25,793 nt of DNA from positions 1 to 25,793 of the forward strand of contig RCAB01000694.1 in assembly GCA_003640385.1 (NCBI GenBank), in the 5' to 3' direction. The DNA comes from Setaria digitata (Eukaryota; Nematoda; Chromadorea; Rhabditida; Setariidae). Below, piece by piece: positions 1-10,135 of the stretch (position 1 is its first letter; every line of letters begins with the position of its first letter). The notes under the pieces were generated by a model. The model was given only the letters and a program-made list of their open reading frames with translations. It made no database searches and had not been told where the DNA came from. Both the position numbers and the translations under genes were made by a program.

Positions 1-80
1 TATTTATATTTATGTTTATGTTTATATTTATATTTATATTTTATATTTATATTTATATTATATTATATTAATTGTATTAA
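1..80. repeat. Imperfect TTTATA-type AT-rich tandem repeat
   Basis: The window opens with about a dozen imperfect copies of a six-base TTTATA/TTTATG unit that decay into TTATA units. It is cut by the left edge, so the full array length is unknown. Confidence 0.75.
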
Positions 81-189
81 TTATATTGTATACAAACAAC
101 ATATATAAATAAACATAAAGATATAGATATATCTGTGAAACATTTTACATATTCCACTTTTGAGAAATATTGTTGAATGGCATTGTGGT

Positions 190-210
190 GATGATGATGA
201 TGATGATGAT
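190..210 (+). repeat. (GAT)7 microsatellite
   Basis: Seven uninterrupted GAT triplets. They translate as an Asp or Ser run depending on strand, which explains the small open frames found over them. There is no sign of a gene here. Confidence 0.9.
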
Positions 211-2562
211 TCATTCAATGGTTGCTGCTGGTTTTTCAGATTGTGTATAAATGACATCCAACTGTTAAATTTTTCCAAATTTTCAAGGCAAAAGTTTTGG
301 TTGTTCATTTCGATGAACTTTAGTCTTTTCACATATAAATGTTTCTTAATATCAGTTACCTGTTAAATTTTGCTACTTTTGATTTTTAATTTAATTAATT
401 AATTGTTTATTTTTGTTTTTATTTTTTGAAACTTCGAGAATTAAGGTTTTTTTTTTTCGTTATATATGTTTTGTTTTCCTTTTTCATCATTACTTAAGAT
501 ATCTGTTAACTGGATCGTAACTGAGTGACTAGATTGTTTAAATGATCTCTCGTGCTTTTTCCTAATTTTGCAAAAATTTTCGCTATTTATCTGGCCATAT
601 CATATAAATTAGTCCTAAATTATAGATGTGTTAATTTTTGTATAAAAAGTTGTTTTAGTCTTTGCCATACCTTTTCGCATCTTTAGTTGTGTGACAACAT
701 TTGCTTTTGATTATGCTTACAATATATTCAGGTTTTTTTTTTTCTTCCTTGATCATTTTCATATATTTTAATTTATTCCTCTTTCTTGTTCCACTTTTCT
801 TTTGTCTTCAATTGTTCCTGTCATTTATGATCATATCGCATTTCAATGTTCTGTTTCTTTTCATCCATAAAAATTGAATTATATTGTCATATTTCATTGA
901 AAGCAAACAGTAATGTCATTGTTTGCAGCAAAATTTGAAAGTTTTTCTTTTCTTCTCTTCCTTTCCTTTCCTTTTTTCCTGCTAAATTTTTTCCTTTTCA
1001 TTTTTCCAAAAATTTTATTTGAAGACTCGTTTACTTCATTATGAATTTAATTCCGTTTCATGTTTTTTTTTTTTCTTTTTTGAAGCAAAACACCGTTTGG
1101 AAGAAAAGACACAATGATACGGTCGAATGAACTTTGACAAATGTTATATTGGCACTATAGTTGGTTATTACCGCTGATTGATTCGTCCTTCTTTTCGTTT
1201 CCGTTTTACGCTGATCGGATGGTATGTGTCTGTAGTATCATATTTAACATCTAGACATTCATACTTTTCAGGAACAATCAATTATTGAGTGAAAGTGGTC
1301 AGATTAATTAGGATGATTAGTTACAATTAAAATTTTAGACGTATTTTTTACAATTTCTTCATTTTGCTATTATGGAGCTAAAATTTTATCCATTTACTGT
1401 TTATATTTATCAATGATTATAATTTACAATGTTGTTGCATTATAGTTTAGCAATTAATTATTCAGTGAAAGCGAACAGATTCTCTCTCACCTTCTAGTTT
1501 TTTCCAATTTTATGCCATTTATTTAGAATTTTCAGTTTGATTGTTATTTTTGCATCTTGTAGGTACTTTTTTTTTTCTCTTTTTATTTTAATCTAAATTT
1601 ATTGGGAACATTTTGGGAGCTGAAATATGAAAAGGGAATGTTATAGCTAGTGACAATTATATCAGTAGAATTATAATCAGCGAGATTTTATGTGGAATTA
1701 GCAGAGGATCGATTAGTCGGATAAGTGGAAGACTCTCAAATAATCATGATAATTTTCTTGAAAATTGAAGTATTATCATTTCTTAAGATATTTGTAATTT
1801 GCTTAAAAGGGTACGGTTATTTGTTGGATAATTTTATTCATTAACTTGACTTATATGCTTATTTATCAGTAATTCTAATCATCAACTTTAGATTTTGATT
1901 ATACAGCTTAGATTTTTCCATTAAATTGATGCTAATTTATTTACTGTACTGAATTTCTCATTCATGCAATTATCTAACTTATTTATGAACGGGAAAAGAT
2001 CTGTTTTATAAATATTTAATAAGTAGCATTATCATCATCATTATGAGGGCAGTACAGATTTTATCCAATGTGCAACAAAAACATATGACAATGTTGACAG
2101 TGATGGTGCAAGAAAGAAGAATTTGATAGTGATAATATTAGATAATTGTAACAATGATGATGACAATGATGATGATAATAATGATAGGAAATTATTGATA
2201 TATTGTCGCAGTATGGTGTCAATTTTCATGTTATCATCACCATCATCCTCCTTTTGGTCATATGTCTTAGAATGGGTCGAATTATTCGGAAAATATTGTA
2301 AAATAAATAACATTTGACTGAAAGTAGTATTTGTGTTGAATGACAGAAAAGGTGTATTATATGTATTGGGGTGAAGGAGAGATATGAAGTGAAAAGGACT
2401 GGTTGAGTTGAAAAATGTTGTAATTTATTAACAATTATTATGAAGAAGACAGGTTTGCTAAAAGTGGAAGGATGGATAGAGAAAGAGAAAGAGAAAAAGA
2501 ATTTAAAGAGAAGGAAGAACGAAAGAGAGGTGGGGAAAAGAGATATTGAGAATTACTGATTA

Positions 2563-2618
2563 TATCAATATATATATATATTTATATAATATATATATAT
2601 TTTATATATATATTGATA
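2563..2618. repeat. AT-rich palindrome (TA repeat)
   Basis: ATATCAATATATA at the left end is mirrored by TATATATTGATAT at the right end, with alternating TA between. The flanks outside the simple TA run (ATATCA and TGATAT) also pair, so this is a true inverted repeat able to form a cruciform rather than only a dinucleotide run. Confidence 0.75.
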
Positions 2619-3714
2619 TTTTTCCATAGAACATAAGGCACTATTAAAAATCTTATGGATAATATTTAATTATCTAATGAAAAAAAAAAAAAGGAAAGAA
2701 AGGTGATGAATAAAATTATATAATTCAACTTTAAGATTAATATATTTGTTTAGAAAAAAGGACTTATTTTGATCGAATAATATTTACATTTAGAATTAGT
2801 AAAACAGATGAATGGTGGAGTGAAAAATTTAATATGTGTAAGAAACAGGCAAGGATAATTTACAATATGCTTTGCTACTTTTTTTTTTTTTTCTTTCTAT
2901 TTTTGAAATGATAATGAATTAATTAAGCCTAGGATAAGATTTTATTGCCTAAAAAAAATAATGATAATTTAGAAAAAAAAAAAATCATCTTATTAGAAGA
3001 TAGCTTTCCGTTTGATTCCGTTAAATAAAATAGCAATATTTGGATTACTTTACAAATAACTAACTGTATGTTAGAGTTGTATTTTATTAAAAATTATGTT
3101 ACACCCTTTTATGTATAAAATTAATAGGGTGTTTTTTTTTTTTTTTTTTTTTTTCTTAAGTTATATTTCCAGCACTATGCTGNTTGTGCTATTATTGCAA
3201 GATTAGACTTGAATAATTGATCCATTTATTTTTTATTTTCCTGTTTTTTTTTATTAATAAAGGTAAATAATTGTATCAAGGAATAGTTATCATAATTATT
3301 ACAATATTCAGTGATAAGAATGAGTATGAATACATCAATGAATCTTTTGTACATTTATTTTAAATAAATATTGATAGTTTTTTTTGTTTATCATTTGACA
3401 TATGCAAAACAAATGCATTCCAAAGATACTTCACAAATTTTTTATGCATTGCATTCATTCTTAGCTCTTTCCTGTTACATTTTTTCTTTTACATTTTTTT
3501 TTTTGTTTTTTTTTTTTTTTTTTGTTTCTCCATTTTTACTTTTATTGCTCAAAAATAAGCAGTATGTATAATGATTGAATGATTTAATGCAAAAAAAAAA
3601 AAAAAATATTCGGAACTTTTGTCAGTGCTTACTTTCATTTCGTTTTAGTAATTTTGCATCTTCTTTTACTGTTATTTATTTTCCTCAATTATAATTAACA
3701 GTTTTTTTTTTTTT

Positions 3715-3756
3715 CTCCCTCTCTCCCTCTCTCTCTCTCTCCCTCTCTCTCTCTTC
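3715..3756 (+). repeat. CT-rich microsatellite
   Basis: About 42 bases of CT dinucleotides interrupted by CCCT, directly after a T homopolymer. It lies roughly 650 bases before the ced-6 start codon. CT tracts can mark promoter regions, but nothing here proves that role. Confidence 0.85.
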
Positions 3757-4390
3757 ACTTATCCAATCTGACAGCTGATGGTGTTTCGTTTTAAATAAAT
3801 GCAATAAATACCTTTTGTTGCTTTCAATCTGTCAAATATAGCCACATTTTAAAATTAGCTTTTTTTTTTTTTTTCATTATTTTATTTTCTTTTTCTATTC
3901 AATTATTTCACCTCAATAATCCACCTATAATATGATGATGTATTGTTGAAAGTCATATATAAATTCGTTAGATAATTTTTTATTACGGATCATTTTTCAG
4001 GAAATGATTCCTCAATTCATGTCCAATTTTATCATAATAAAACCATTACAAAAAAAAAAAAAACACGAAAAAAAGAAAAGAAAATACACAATAATTAATG
4101 CTTCGTTAAACAACTTCAAATACTAAATATTTTTTTTTTTTTTCGGAAGATTCATTGTTTTTTTTTTAAATACTGATTATTTTGCGGAAAGTTCATTATT
4201 TCATATCTTTTTCGTGACCTTTTTTTTTCTTTTTTTTCCTTCTCCCTTCCCATTTTTTTTTCTTTTTGATAATGATATTTGTGATCACTTTTACAATTTA
4301 ATGAATGCCTGCTATCATCATCTGCTACCATCATTTACGTCGATCATCATACTCATTTACTGATATATAGGTAATATTAACTGACTAATA

Positions 4391-4409
4391 TTTATTTATA
4401 GTTATTAAA
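4391..4409 (+). promoter_or_regulatory. Possible trans-splice acceptor of ced-6
   Basis: A U-rich stretch ending in TTTATAG stops eight bases before the ced-6 ATG. In nematodes a 3' splice site this close to the start codon, with no nearby upstream donor, usually receives a spliced leader. The call rests on position and consensus only. Confidence 0.5.
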
Positions 4410-7400
4410 ATGACTTCAAAGGGGAAGGAAATTTATAACACTATAAAACGTTCTCTTGGTTCGCAATCTTTTGGCATTGCTAGTTCATCAAATCATACAA
4501 ATGGTGTTCGATATGCTGGTGGTACTTCGTCTAAATGGATACATCCACCGGGTTTGTCATTTAATTGCAAAGCAATTGTGAAATGATAATTACACATGTG
4601 ATTAATTATTTTCTATTTTAAGGATGGCATTTTTTTTTTTTTTTTTCTAATAAATTCTGTATTATAGATGTACTGTTAAATGGTCGTGTGGAATATTCTG
4701 TAAAAATGCTTGGTTTTGCTGAAGTATCAGAGCCGAAGGGGACACATGTGATTCGAGATGCTATTCATGCTATTCGATTTCAGTTGCAGGTGAGATATAA
4801 ATTTTTTTTTTTCTTCCCATAAGCTTTGTGTTTCTTTTTTTTTGACTTTTCAATCCTTCAGAATGATTTTTAATAAGCATTAGTGATCGTAGAATGATTT
4901 TAAATTTGCATCGTTATGTATTAAGCTTTATTGATAATGTATTTCAAGCTTATTATTTGTTGAGATATTGGAAGTAATACAAGCCAGTTTTTCTTTTTTT
5001 TTTCCTTCGAATTTGAGATATTTTCATAACTGACGAATAAAAAGGAAGCAGATTGAAAAGTGATATCAGTAAAGATATATATTTTACTTCTCCCGTCATT
5101 TATTAAATCTAAGTCTAAATTTAGAATTAATACATAACAAAACACTAAGGTTGTGGTCTTTTCCAGTCTTAACAGTTTTAGAGTAGTTCAGGTGAATCGA
5201 GGAGTTACTGGACATTCAGGAGCAAAGCTCAAGAAAGTGGATTTGCAAATTAATGTAGATGGTTTAACAGTTATCGAAGCCAAGACAAAAATGATTTTAT
5301 TCAAATATCCTCTTCACCGAATCTCATTTTGTGCTGATGACAAACAGGTTAGACTTTTTTTCAACCCCATCTGAGTGTTTTGGAAAAATGATTTTGCAGG
5401 AACTGTTTCGTGCAAAAAGGCCTCTCACTGACCAATTAATCGCCCTCAGTATTTAAATTTCTCATTGAAAATCAATGAAAGTTAAGCCAAAACCTTTCAT
5501 TTTATATTTTCTTTTCCACCTATAAAAAAAAAAAAAAACAGAGGTCCATTTTGCAGGACAAGAGGGTTTTCTCATTTATTGCCAAGGCCGAATCCTCCAG
5601 TAGGCATGATTGTTTCGTTTTTTTAAGTGAAAAATTAGCCGAGCAAATAACTCTCACGGTTGGCGAAGCATTTGATCTTGCATATCAGGTATAATTGTTC
5701 GGTAAATTCGATTAAACATTTTATATGTGATTGAGTGATTCGGCGAATCGGGATTTTCTGACATTTATATATACAAAAAAATTTGTTGCTTGCCTCAAAC
5801 CATCCATCATTCTTAGTGTACATGTATAGTGAATATGGATGCTTAATCCTGCTATCAAATCATGAATTTTGAAGTGTTTTAGCCTCATTTATTTCCAGAA
5901 ATTTCTGGAAAAAAATGGCCGAGATTTAGAAAATAAAAAACAGTTGATTATGCTAAGAAAACGAATAGCAGAGCTGGAGCAGGAAAACAATGAGCTTAAG
6001 GAGAAACTCTATGCGCAGCAAATTCAAAAGGTTCTTTCTTATTTTTCAATTTTTAATAGATTTTTGATTAATATTTAGAAAAGCTAGTGTTAGAAAAAGG
6101 ATTTCTTTTGAAATTTCATAGCAAATATTTCCAATTTACCATTGTAGAGCAACATAGTTTTATGTAAGACTAATTCTCAGTTATTGTTAGGAGGATTCTG
6201 TCCCTCCTTTACCAAGTACACCGATGCCTCGTGAGCCACCTCCAGGAATCACACCAACTTTAATACCGGCAATTGTTCCACCGCCAGCTATACCACGAAG
6301 ACATCATACAAATGCTACGGTGACAACTGATCCAACTGCAAATTTGCCGCAGGTTTGATTTTAATCGAGTGTTTTCTTTTTTTTTTTAACCCTAAAATTT
6401 CTTTTATAAGCGTTAACAATTAATTCATTCTCTTTAGTTGAACAATAAAAAGCATTTACAATCATAACTTTGTTTGGTTTAAAATCTGTCGGTTTGCTAT
6501 ATTTATTTGTTATATTTCTTTTATATTTGTAGCAATATATAACAATATATAGAATATAGATTATTTGCTATATCTTAATTAATTGTTATATAATGAAATT
6601 TGTGGTATTTTTGCGATTTATGTCATCAATAAAATTGATTCCATTTCCTCAATTCTTCTTTTCCCTACGTTTTGCAGCAATTTTCGCTAAATTAAATATG
6701 CAAGAAAACTGTAAAAGAAAAAAAAGTTAAACGAATTGCTTTTTGCTACAGTATTTTTTGTCACTAATGCCATTGAAGTGTGCTAGTTCTGATTTCGTTG
6801 GAATTGCAGAGAACAAGATTTTGTCTTATGAATGAGTAATTTAATCTCAAAAACTTACTTCGTGCTAGTTAATGAGCCAATCTTAAATGCTGGATTTTTA
6901 CTAGTGATCTTGCGATCAAACAGTTGCCTACTGCAGCAAATTGTATTTCGTTATAATGGAGTATATCATTGAAAAATCTTCAGTAATTATATGGTTTAGT
7001 CAACTTCTGAAACAAAAATAAGACGTAAAAGTTGCTTATCAAATCTTCCACTTTCATTAAATTGTAATGTTTTGTTATTTTATCCATCATATGTATGATT
7101 TAAAAAGTTTAGGTTGGAAGACGTTTGGAAAACCTGCAATTAGATAAAATGGAAGATTTATTTGATGATGAATTTGATCCGCGAGCAGATGAAAGGAAAA
7201 AAGCAGTAGCAGCAGCAACAGGAGAAAAAAAAGAGAAGGATAAATTTGGCCTTGATCCTTTCGGCGATGATTTCATGGACGACGTCCTTGTATGCCTTTC
7301 TCACATTCCGTTTATTGTATTTTGCTAAATTTTTGATTTACTAATATAACGAATATTTTGCTGCTAACATATCGCAACAAAATATTATATAAGTTTTTCT

Positions 7401-8008
7401 TTACATCAGAGTCTGGAACGAAAGCCGGCTTCTGATATGCCGTCAACTTCAGAACATGAACCAACGCCAGAGCAGTTTGATGAGATGTTGTCAATGGTAA
7501 AGATTTTGAATGTAATCTATTTTTTTTTCTTTTTGAGAGAGAAAGAGGTCAAGTCAACATTTTGCTTGACAGTATCAATAAGCAGTGGAATGCATAAAAA
7601 CTATGGCATTCATTTTCTTTTGAAAACTGGGGTAATGATGAATAATGATAGCGATTAATTTGTGCCTTGACATTTGCGAATCATTTTACATTGTAAACTG
7701 ATCTGACTCTTTGGAAATATTAAAATAAGTTCATGGTTTTGCATCCAGTCATAAGGAAGGGATGACCTATCCTTAACTACTTTAGGTTTTTTTTTTTTTT
7801 ATGTACAATAAATATAATTTATTACTTCCAGGTAGATAAAAGATTAACAGAGCTACGAGATGGATTTGCATCAGGAATTTTAGCAATGGGTGATACGGGT
7901 GATGCGGCGCGTGATCTGCACAACATTTATGGTGCTCCAGTTCAATCTGTTGAAGCAAATGTCGGTGAAAAAACTCAAATGAATTCCGCCCAAAATGGTC
8001 ATACTTAA
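4410..8008 (+). CDS. ced-6: CED-6/GULP1 engulfment adaptor (PTB domain), 9 exons
   Basis: Cytoplasmic adaptor that in Caenorhabditis elegans acts after the CED-1 receptor in apoptotic-cell engulfment; the family also works in clathrin-dependent uptake. Exons: 4410-4551, 4668-4789, 5192-5347, 5557-5688, 5899-6030, 6191-6352, 7113-7289, 7410-7496, 7832-8008. All junctions keep frame and give 428 aa. The PTB domain spans about residues 35-184, with family signatures [37 protein letters not shown] and [21 protein letters not shown] leucine-zipper coiled coil follows (about 188-225, [15 protein letters not shown]), as in family members that dimerise there. Residues 230-265 are proline-rich (PPLPSTP, REPPPG), suited to SH3 binding. 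Residues about 295-340 are acidic and carry DLF and DPF motifs of the clathrin/AP-2 type. The first ATG after the putative acceptor was chosen. Gene identity is secure; the exact end of exon 6 and the start of exon 7 are the least constrained. Confidence 0.95.
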
Positions 8009-9085
8009 TTTAATTTCAAACAATGTTTTCTTCATAAAAAAAATTTTTTTTTTTTTTTTTTCAATAACATGCAACAGATTGAGTTTTTTGATACACGTTT
8101 TGTTTCGTGAAAAGAAAAAAAAAAAAAAAATGATAATTTTTTATCAATGACTCGAGAAGAAGAAATAATTGAAGACATTTATTGATTGAAATGAAATAGC
8201 GAAAAGACTGCCTTTTTAACGGAGTAATTGTGCAGTTGATTTGTAGTAAATTAAAAAAGAGAATGCAAAGAGAATAGACTATTCAATTAATATCATTCAT
8301 ATCTTGATAATTTCATGGCACTGAGAGAATTGAATGTATAAAAGTTGTTAAGCAATGTGTATGTTATATGATGTAAATGGAATTTAAAAATTCAGGAGCT
8401 TAAATTCTTGTGATTTTGAACTGAAATTTGAAGCTGTCATTTTGAAAATTATATTTCAATTGTAAGCAAATGCAATGTCATCAGTTGCTTCATCAATTTT
8501 TTTTTTTTTTGCTCATTTCAAACGGCCATAAAATAGCTGTTGTTTGGTGGCAACATATTTTGTAATTTTGATGGTACCACTGGCGGAAAGCATGAACAAA
8601 TGTGCATTTCAAATGAAATACTATTTCAAACAAATTATTATCTTACAGCATTCGGAAATGCGTTTGTTTTAAATTCTTATGCCCATTCTTATATTTATTT
8701 TTTCATGCAAACATTTTATCATTTTTTTTTTTTTTTTTTGTAGGTTTTTGTGCCTTTTTGGATTTCGAACTGTTTATTTGTTTTTGTTTCTGATTTCCTA
8801 ATTGATTTCAGGAGCATTTTGCTAGCAAATGTTTTATCACATAATATTTGTATATCATATTATTATCATTGAATGAAATATATAAGTAATTGTGCATTAT
8901 TCACTTCTCATTAATGTACATTTAATTAATTTCTTTTTGAATGAAGGAGGAAAGAAAAAGTGCGTGATTGCATTCTTGTAATTTGCAATGTTAGAAAAAA
9001 AAAAAAAAAAAAAACTATCATAAGTCTTTCGTACTTATTGAATAATATAATATAATGGTTAAATATATGATTTCCTCAAATTAGC
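8009..9085 (+). other. ced-6 3' untranslated and intergenic sequence
   Basis: AT-rich sequence with T and A homopolymers at about 8045, 8115, 8502, 8720 and 8997. No canonical AATAAA was seen soon after the ced-6 stop; an ATTAAA variant at 8250-8255 is a possible poly(A) signal. A 67-codon open frame at 8540-8743 has no ATG and ends in a poly-Phe run from a T tract. Its first third (GGNIFCNFDG, GGKHEQMC) looks more protein-like than its surroundings, but I do not recognise it and do not call it a gene. Confidence 0.5.
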
Positions 9086-9157
9086 ACACTATAAGTCATC
9101 CAGATGAGGAAAGCATTTGTGGTACTTATTTAAATTTTCTAAATTACTTGAATATCA

Positions 9158-9310
9158 TTGACGTTTTTCGGTACGGTAATAGTGATATGCATTACTTATC
9201 CGGTAAACGGAATGGTTGTCCGGAAAGGTGATGTGATTCGTATTTGTGATGCGGATTGTGATCGTCCTCTTGGGATTTTTGCGAAGGAATGTGAATTAGT
9301 CCGTTGTTAA
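9158..9310 (+). CDS. Candidate small cysteine-rich secreted peptide (unrecognised)
   Basis: I do not recognise this frame. From the ATG at 9212 it encodes 32 residues with four cysteines near the C-terminus, spaced C-x3-C-x10-C-x4-C, ending in a Cys codon followed by TAA. In frame upstream, back to a stop near 9148, lies a hydrophobic stretch (FFGTVIVICITYPVNG) that resembles a signal-peptide core. That stretch has no ATG; a TTG at 9158 is the only near-start, so a short upstream coding exon or misannotation is possible. The same DNA is also open in a second frame (about 9089-9228, containing a GKR dibasic site) that ends near a good donor (AAG|GTGATG). Local GC is above the surroundings. It may be a gene, the last exon of one, or chance. 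Confidence 0.22.
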   Translation: MTFFGTVIVICITYPVNGMVVRKGDVIRICDADCDRPLGIFAKECELVRC

Positions 9311-9319
9311 GGCTTCATT

Positions 9320-9500
9320 TCAAATCGAAATCTTAACTGATAGGAGAGCGCTTCCACTAAGTTTCCCCAGGACTCGATAACCCCTGAGACAGTCAATTTT
9401 CATACGAATAAGCGGGAGTTTCAGAATGATGCGGCCGTTTCTCTTCTATTTCAGCATCGCACGGCTTTTTTTTCTGTCTCTTCGGGGGGGGTTAATTAAT
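9320..9500. other. Less AT-rich non-coding patch of unknown role
   Basis: This short segment stands out for GC content and contains GGAGAGCGCTTCC, TTTCCCCAGG, GCGGCCG and a GGGGGGG run. No long open frame exists on either strand. Two T-rich AG sites (near 9418 and 9455) look like splice acceptors. It could be promoter or leader sequence of SSRP1, a small non-coding RNA, or part of a gene with the neighbouring small frames. I cannot decide between these. Confidence 0.35.
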
Positions 9501-9513
9501 TAATCAGATGTAG

Positions 9514-9699
9514 TTGAAGGAATATGGAGGCATAGGTTATATATCAGGAAAGCATGTAAAGTGGAGAAGTTTTAGAAAAATTATCAAGCTCGAGAATGAA
9601 AAGCCAAAAAAGATGCTCGAGAATAGTAGAAAACTGTTCGATTATAATGGTGAAGAAATTGTTTTAGACTGTTTAAAATTTTGTAGAAGTTTAGTTTGA
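9514..9699 (+). CDS. Unrecognised 61-codon basic open frame
   Basis: The frame opens after an in-frame TAG that itself could be part of a splice acceptor (ATGTAG) and ends at TGA. It has no ATG at its 5' end, so it could only be an internal or terminal exon. The translation is rich in Lys and Glu (for example KLENEKPKKMLENSRKL) and has ordinary complexity, unlike the homopolymer-driven frames nearby. I see no known domain. The hairpin with AATAAA at 9825-9864 lies about 130 bases downstream, which would fit a 3' end. Chance remains the simplest explanation. Confidence 0.15.
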   Translation: MKEYGGIGYISGKHVKWRSFRKIIKLENEKPKKMLENSRKLFDYNGEEIVLDCLKFCRSLV

Positions 9700-9824
9700 G
9701 TTAGCTTTGTATGCAAAAGTATGCTTTGTTCTGTGAGTATTTCGTCTGTTTGTTTATTTGTTTACCTATTTATCTATCCCGCTTTTCTTGTTTATTCATT
9801 TACTTCCTACTTATAAAGGAATTG

Positions 9825-9864
9825 TAAAATCAATAAAGGAATTGTTATCCCTTTATTGATTTTA
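9825..9864. repeat. Perfect 15-bp inverted repeat with AATAAA on both strands
   Basis: TAAAATCAATAAAGG at 9825-9839 is the exact reverse complement of the bases at 9850-9864, with a 10-base loop. Each arm carries AATAAA on one strand, so the element could supply a poly(A) signal in both directions. A partial direct copy (ATAAAGGAATTGT) begins at 9813, just before the hairpin. Confidence 0.85.
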
Positions 9865-10087
9865 TCTCTTAATTTATATCTGTTTATTGGTTGTTTCACT
9901 AATGTATTCTATTGAGATTATATCGGTCATTTTGAGATTCTTTATAATATCCATTATCATGTATTTTATATTTTAATCGCTAATTAAAGATTTCTGGTTG
10001 TAATTACTGTGTTACAAGCGAAAAGAGGGGAAAAGTTTCGACAGATTTTAATCAATTTATTAATTAATTGGTAATATACGTGAAAAA

Positions 10088-10135
10088 TTTTTTTTTTTCA
10101 GTTTTTACTGGTATATTTCTTTTTTGCACCTTACT
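10088..10135 (+). promoter_or_regulatory. Probable trans-splice acceptor and leader of SSRP1
   Basis: A run of T ends in TTTCAG at 10101, a near-perfect nematode 3' splice site, and the SSRP1 ATG follows 34 bases later. No convincing donor paired with it was seen upstream, so spliced-leader addition is the likeliest use. This is inferred from sequence only. Confidence 0.6.

Larger units (their letters stand above)
1..4399. other. AT-rich gene-poor region upstream of ced-6
   Basis: I find no convincing coding exon on either strand in this stretch. The few open frames are low-complexity translations of repeats: Asp runs from GAT repeats, and Phe or Lys runs from T and A homopolymers. It holds an imperfect TTTATA array at the left edge, a (GAT)7 tract, a long AT palindrome near 2563-2618, a CT-rich microsatellite near 3715-3756 and many T tracts of 10-24 bases. 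A single N follows such a T tract at 3183. The part nearest 4400 probably contains the ced-6 promoter and 5' leader, but no specific element can be named. Confidence 0.7.

Noticed and set aside
2041..2317. Overlapping open frames on both strands (about 90 and 64 codons)
   Set aside because: Both are driven by GAT/ATC-type repeats and give Ser/Leu or Asp/Asn runs; no splice-supported extension or known domain.
4152..4334. Minus-strand Lys/Glu-rich frame before ced-6
   Set aside because: Composition comes from T homopolymers read in reverse; no domain or conserved pattern.
8540..8743. Plus-strand frame with GGNIFCNFDG and GGKHEQMC
   Set aside because: It has no ATG, ends in a poly-Phe run from a T tract, and has no partner exons. 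It is mentioned in the spacer entry but not called.
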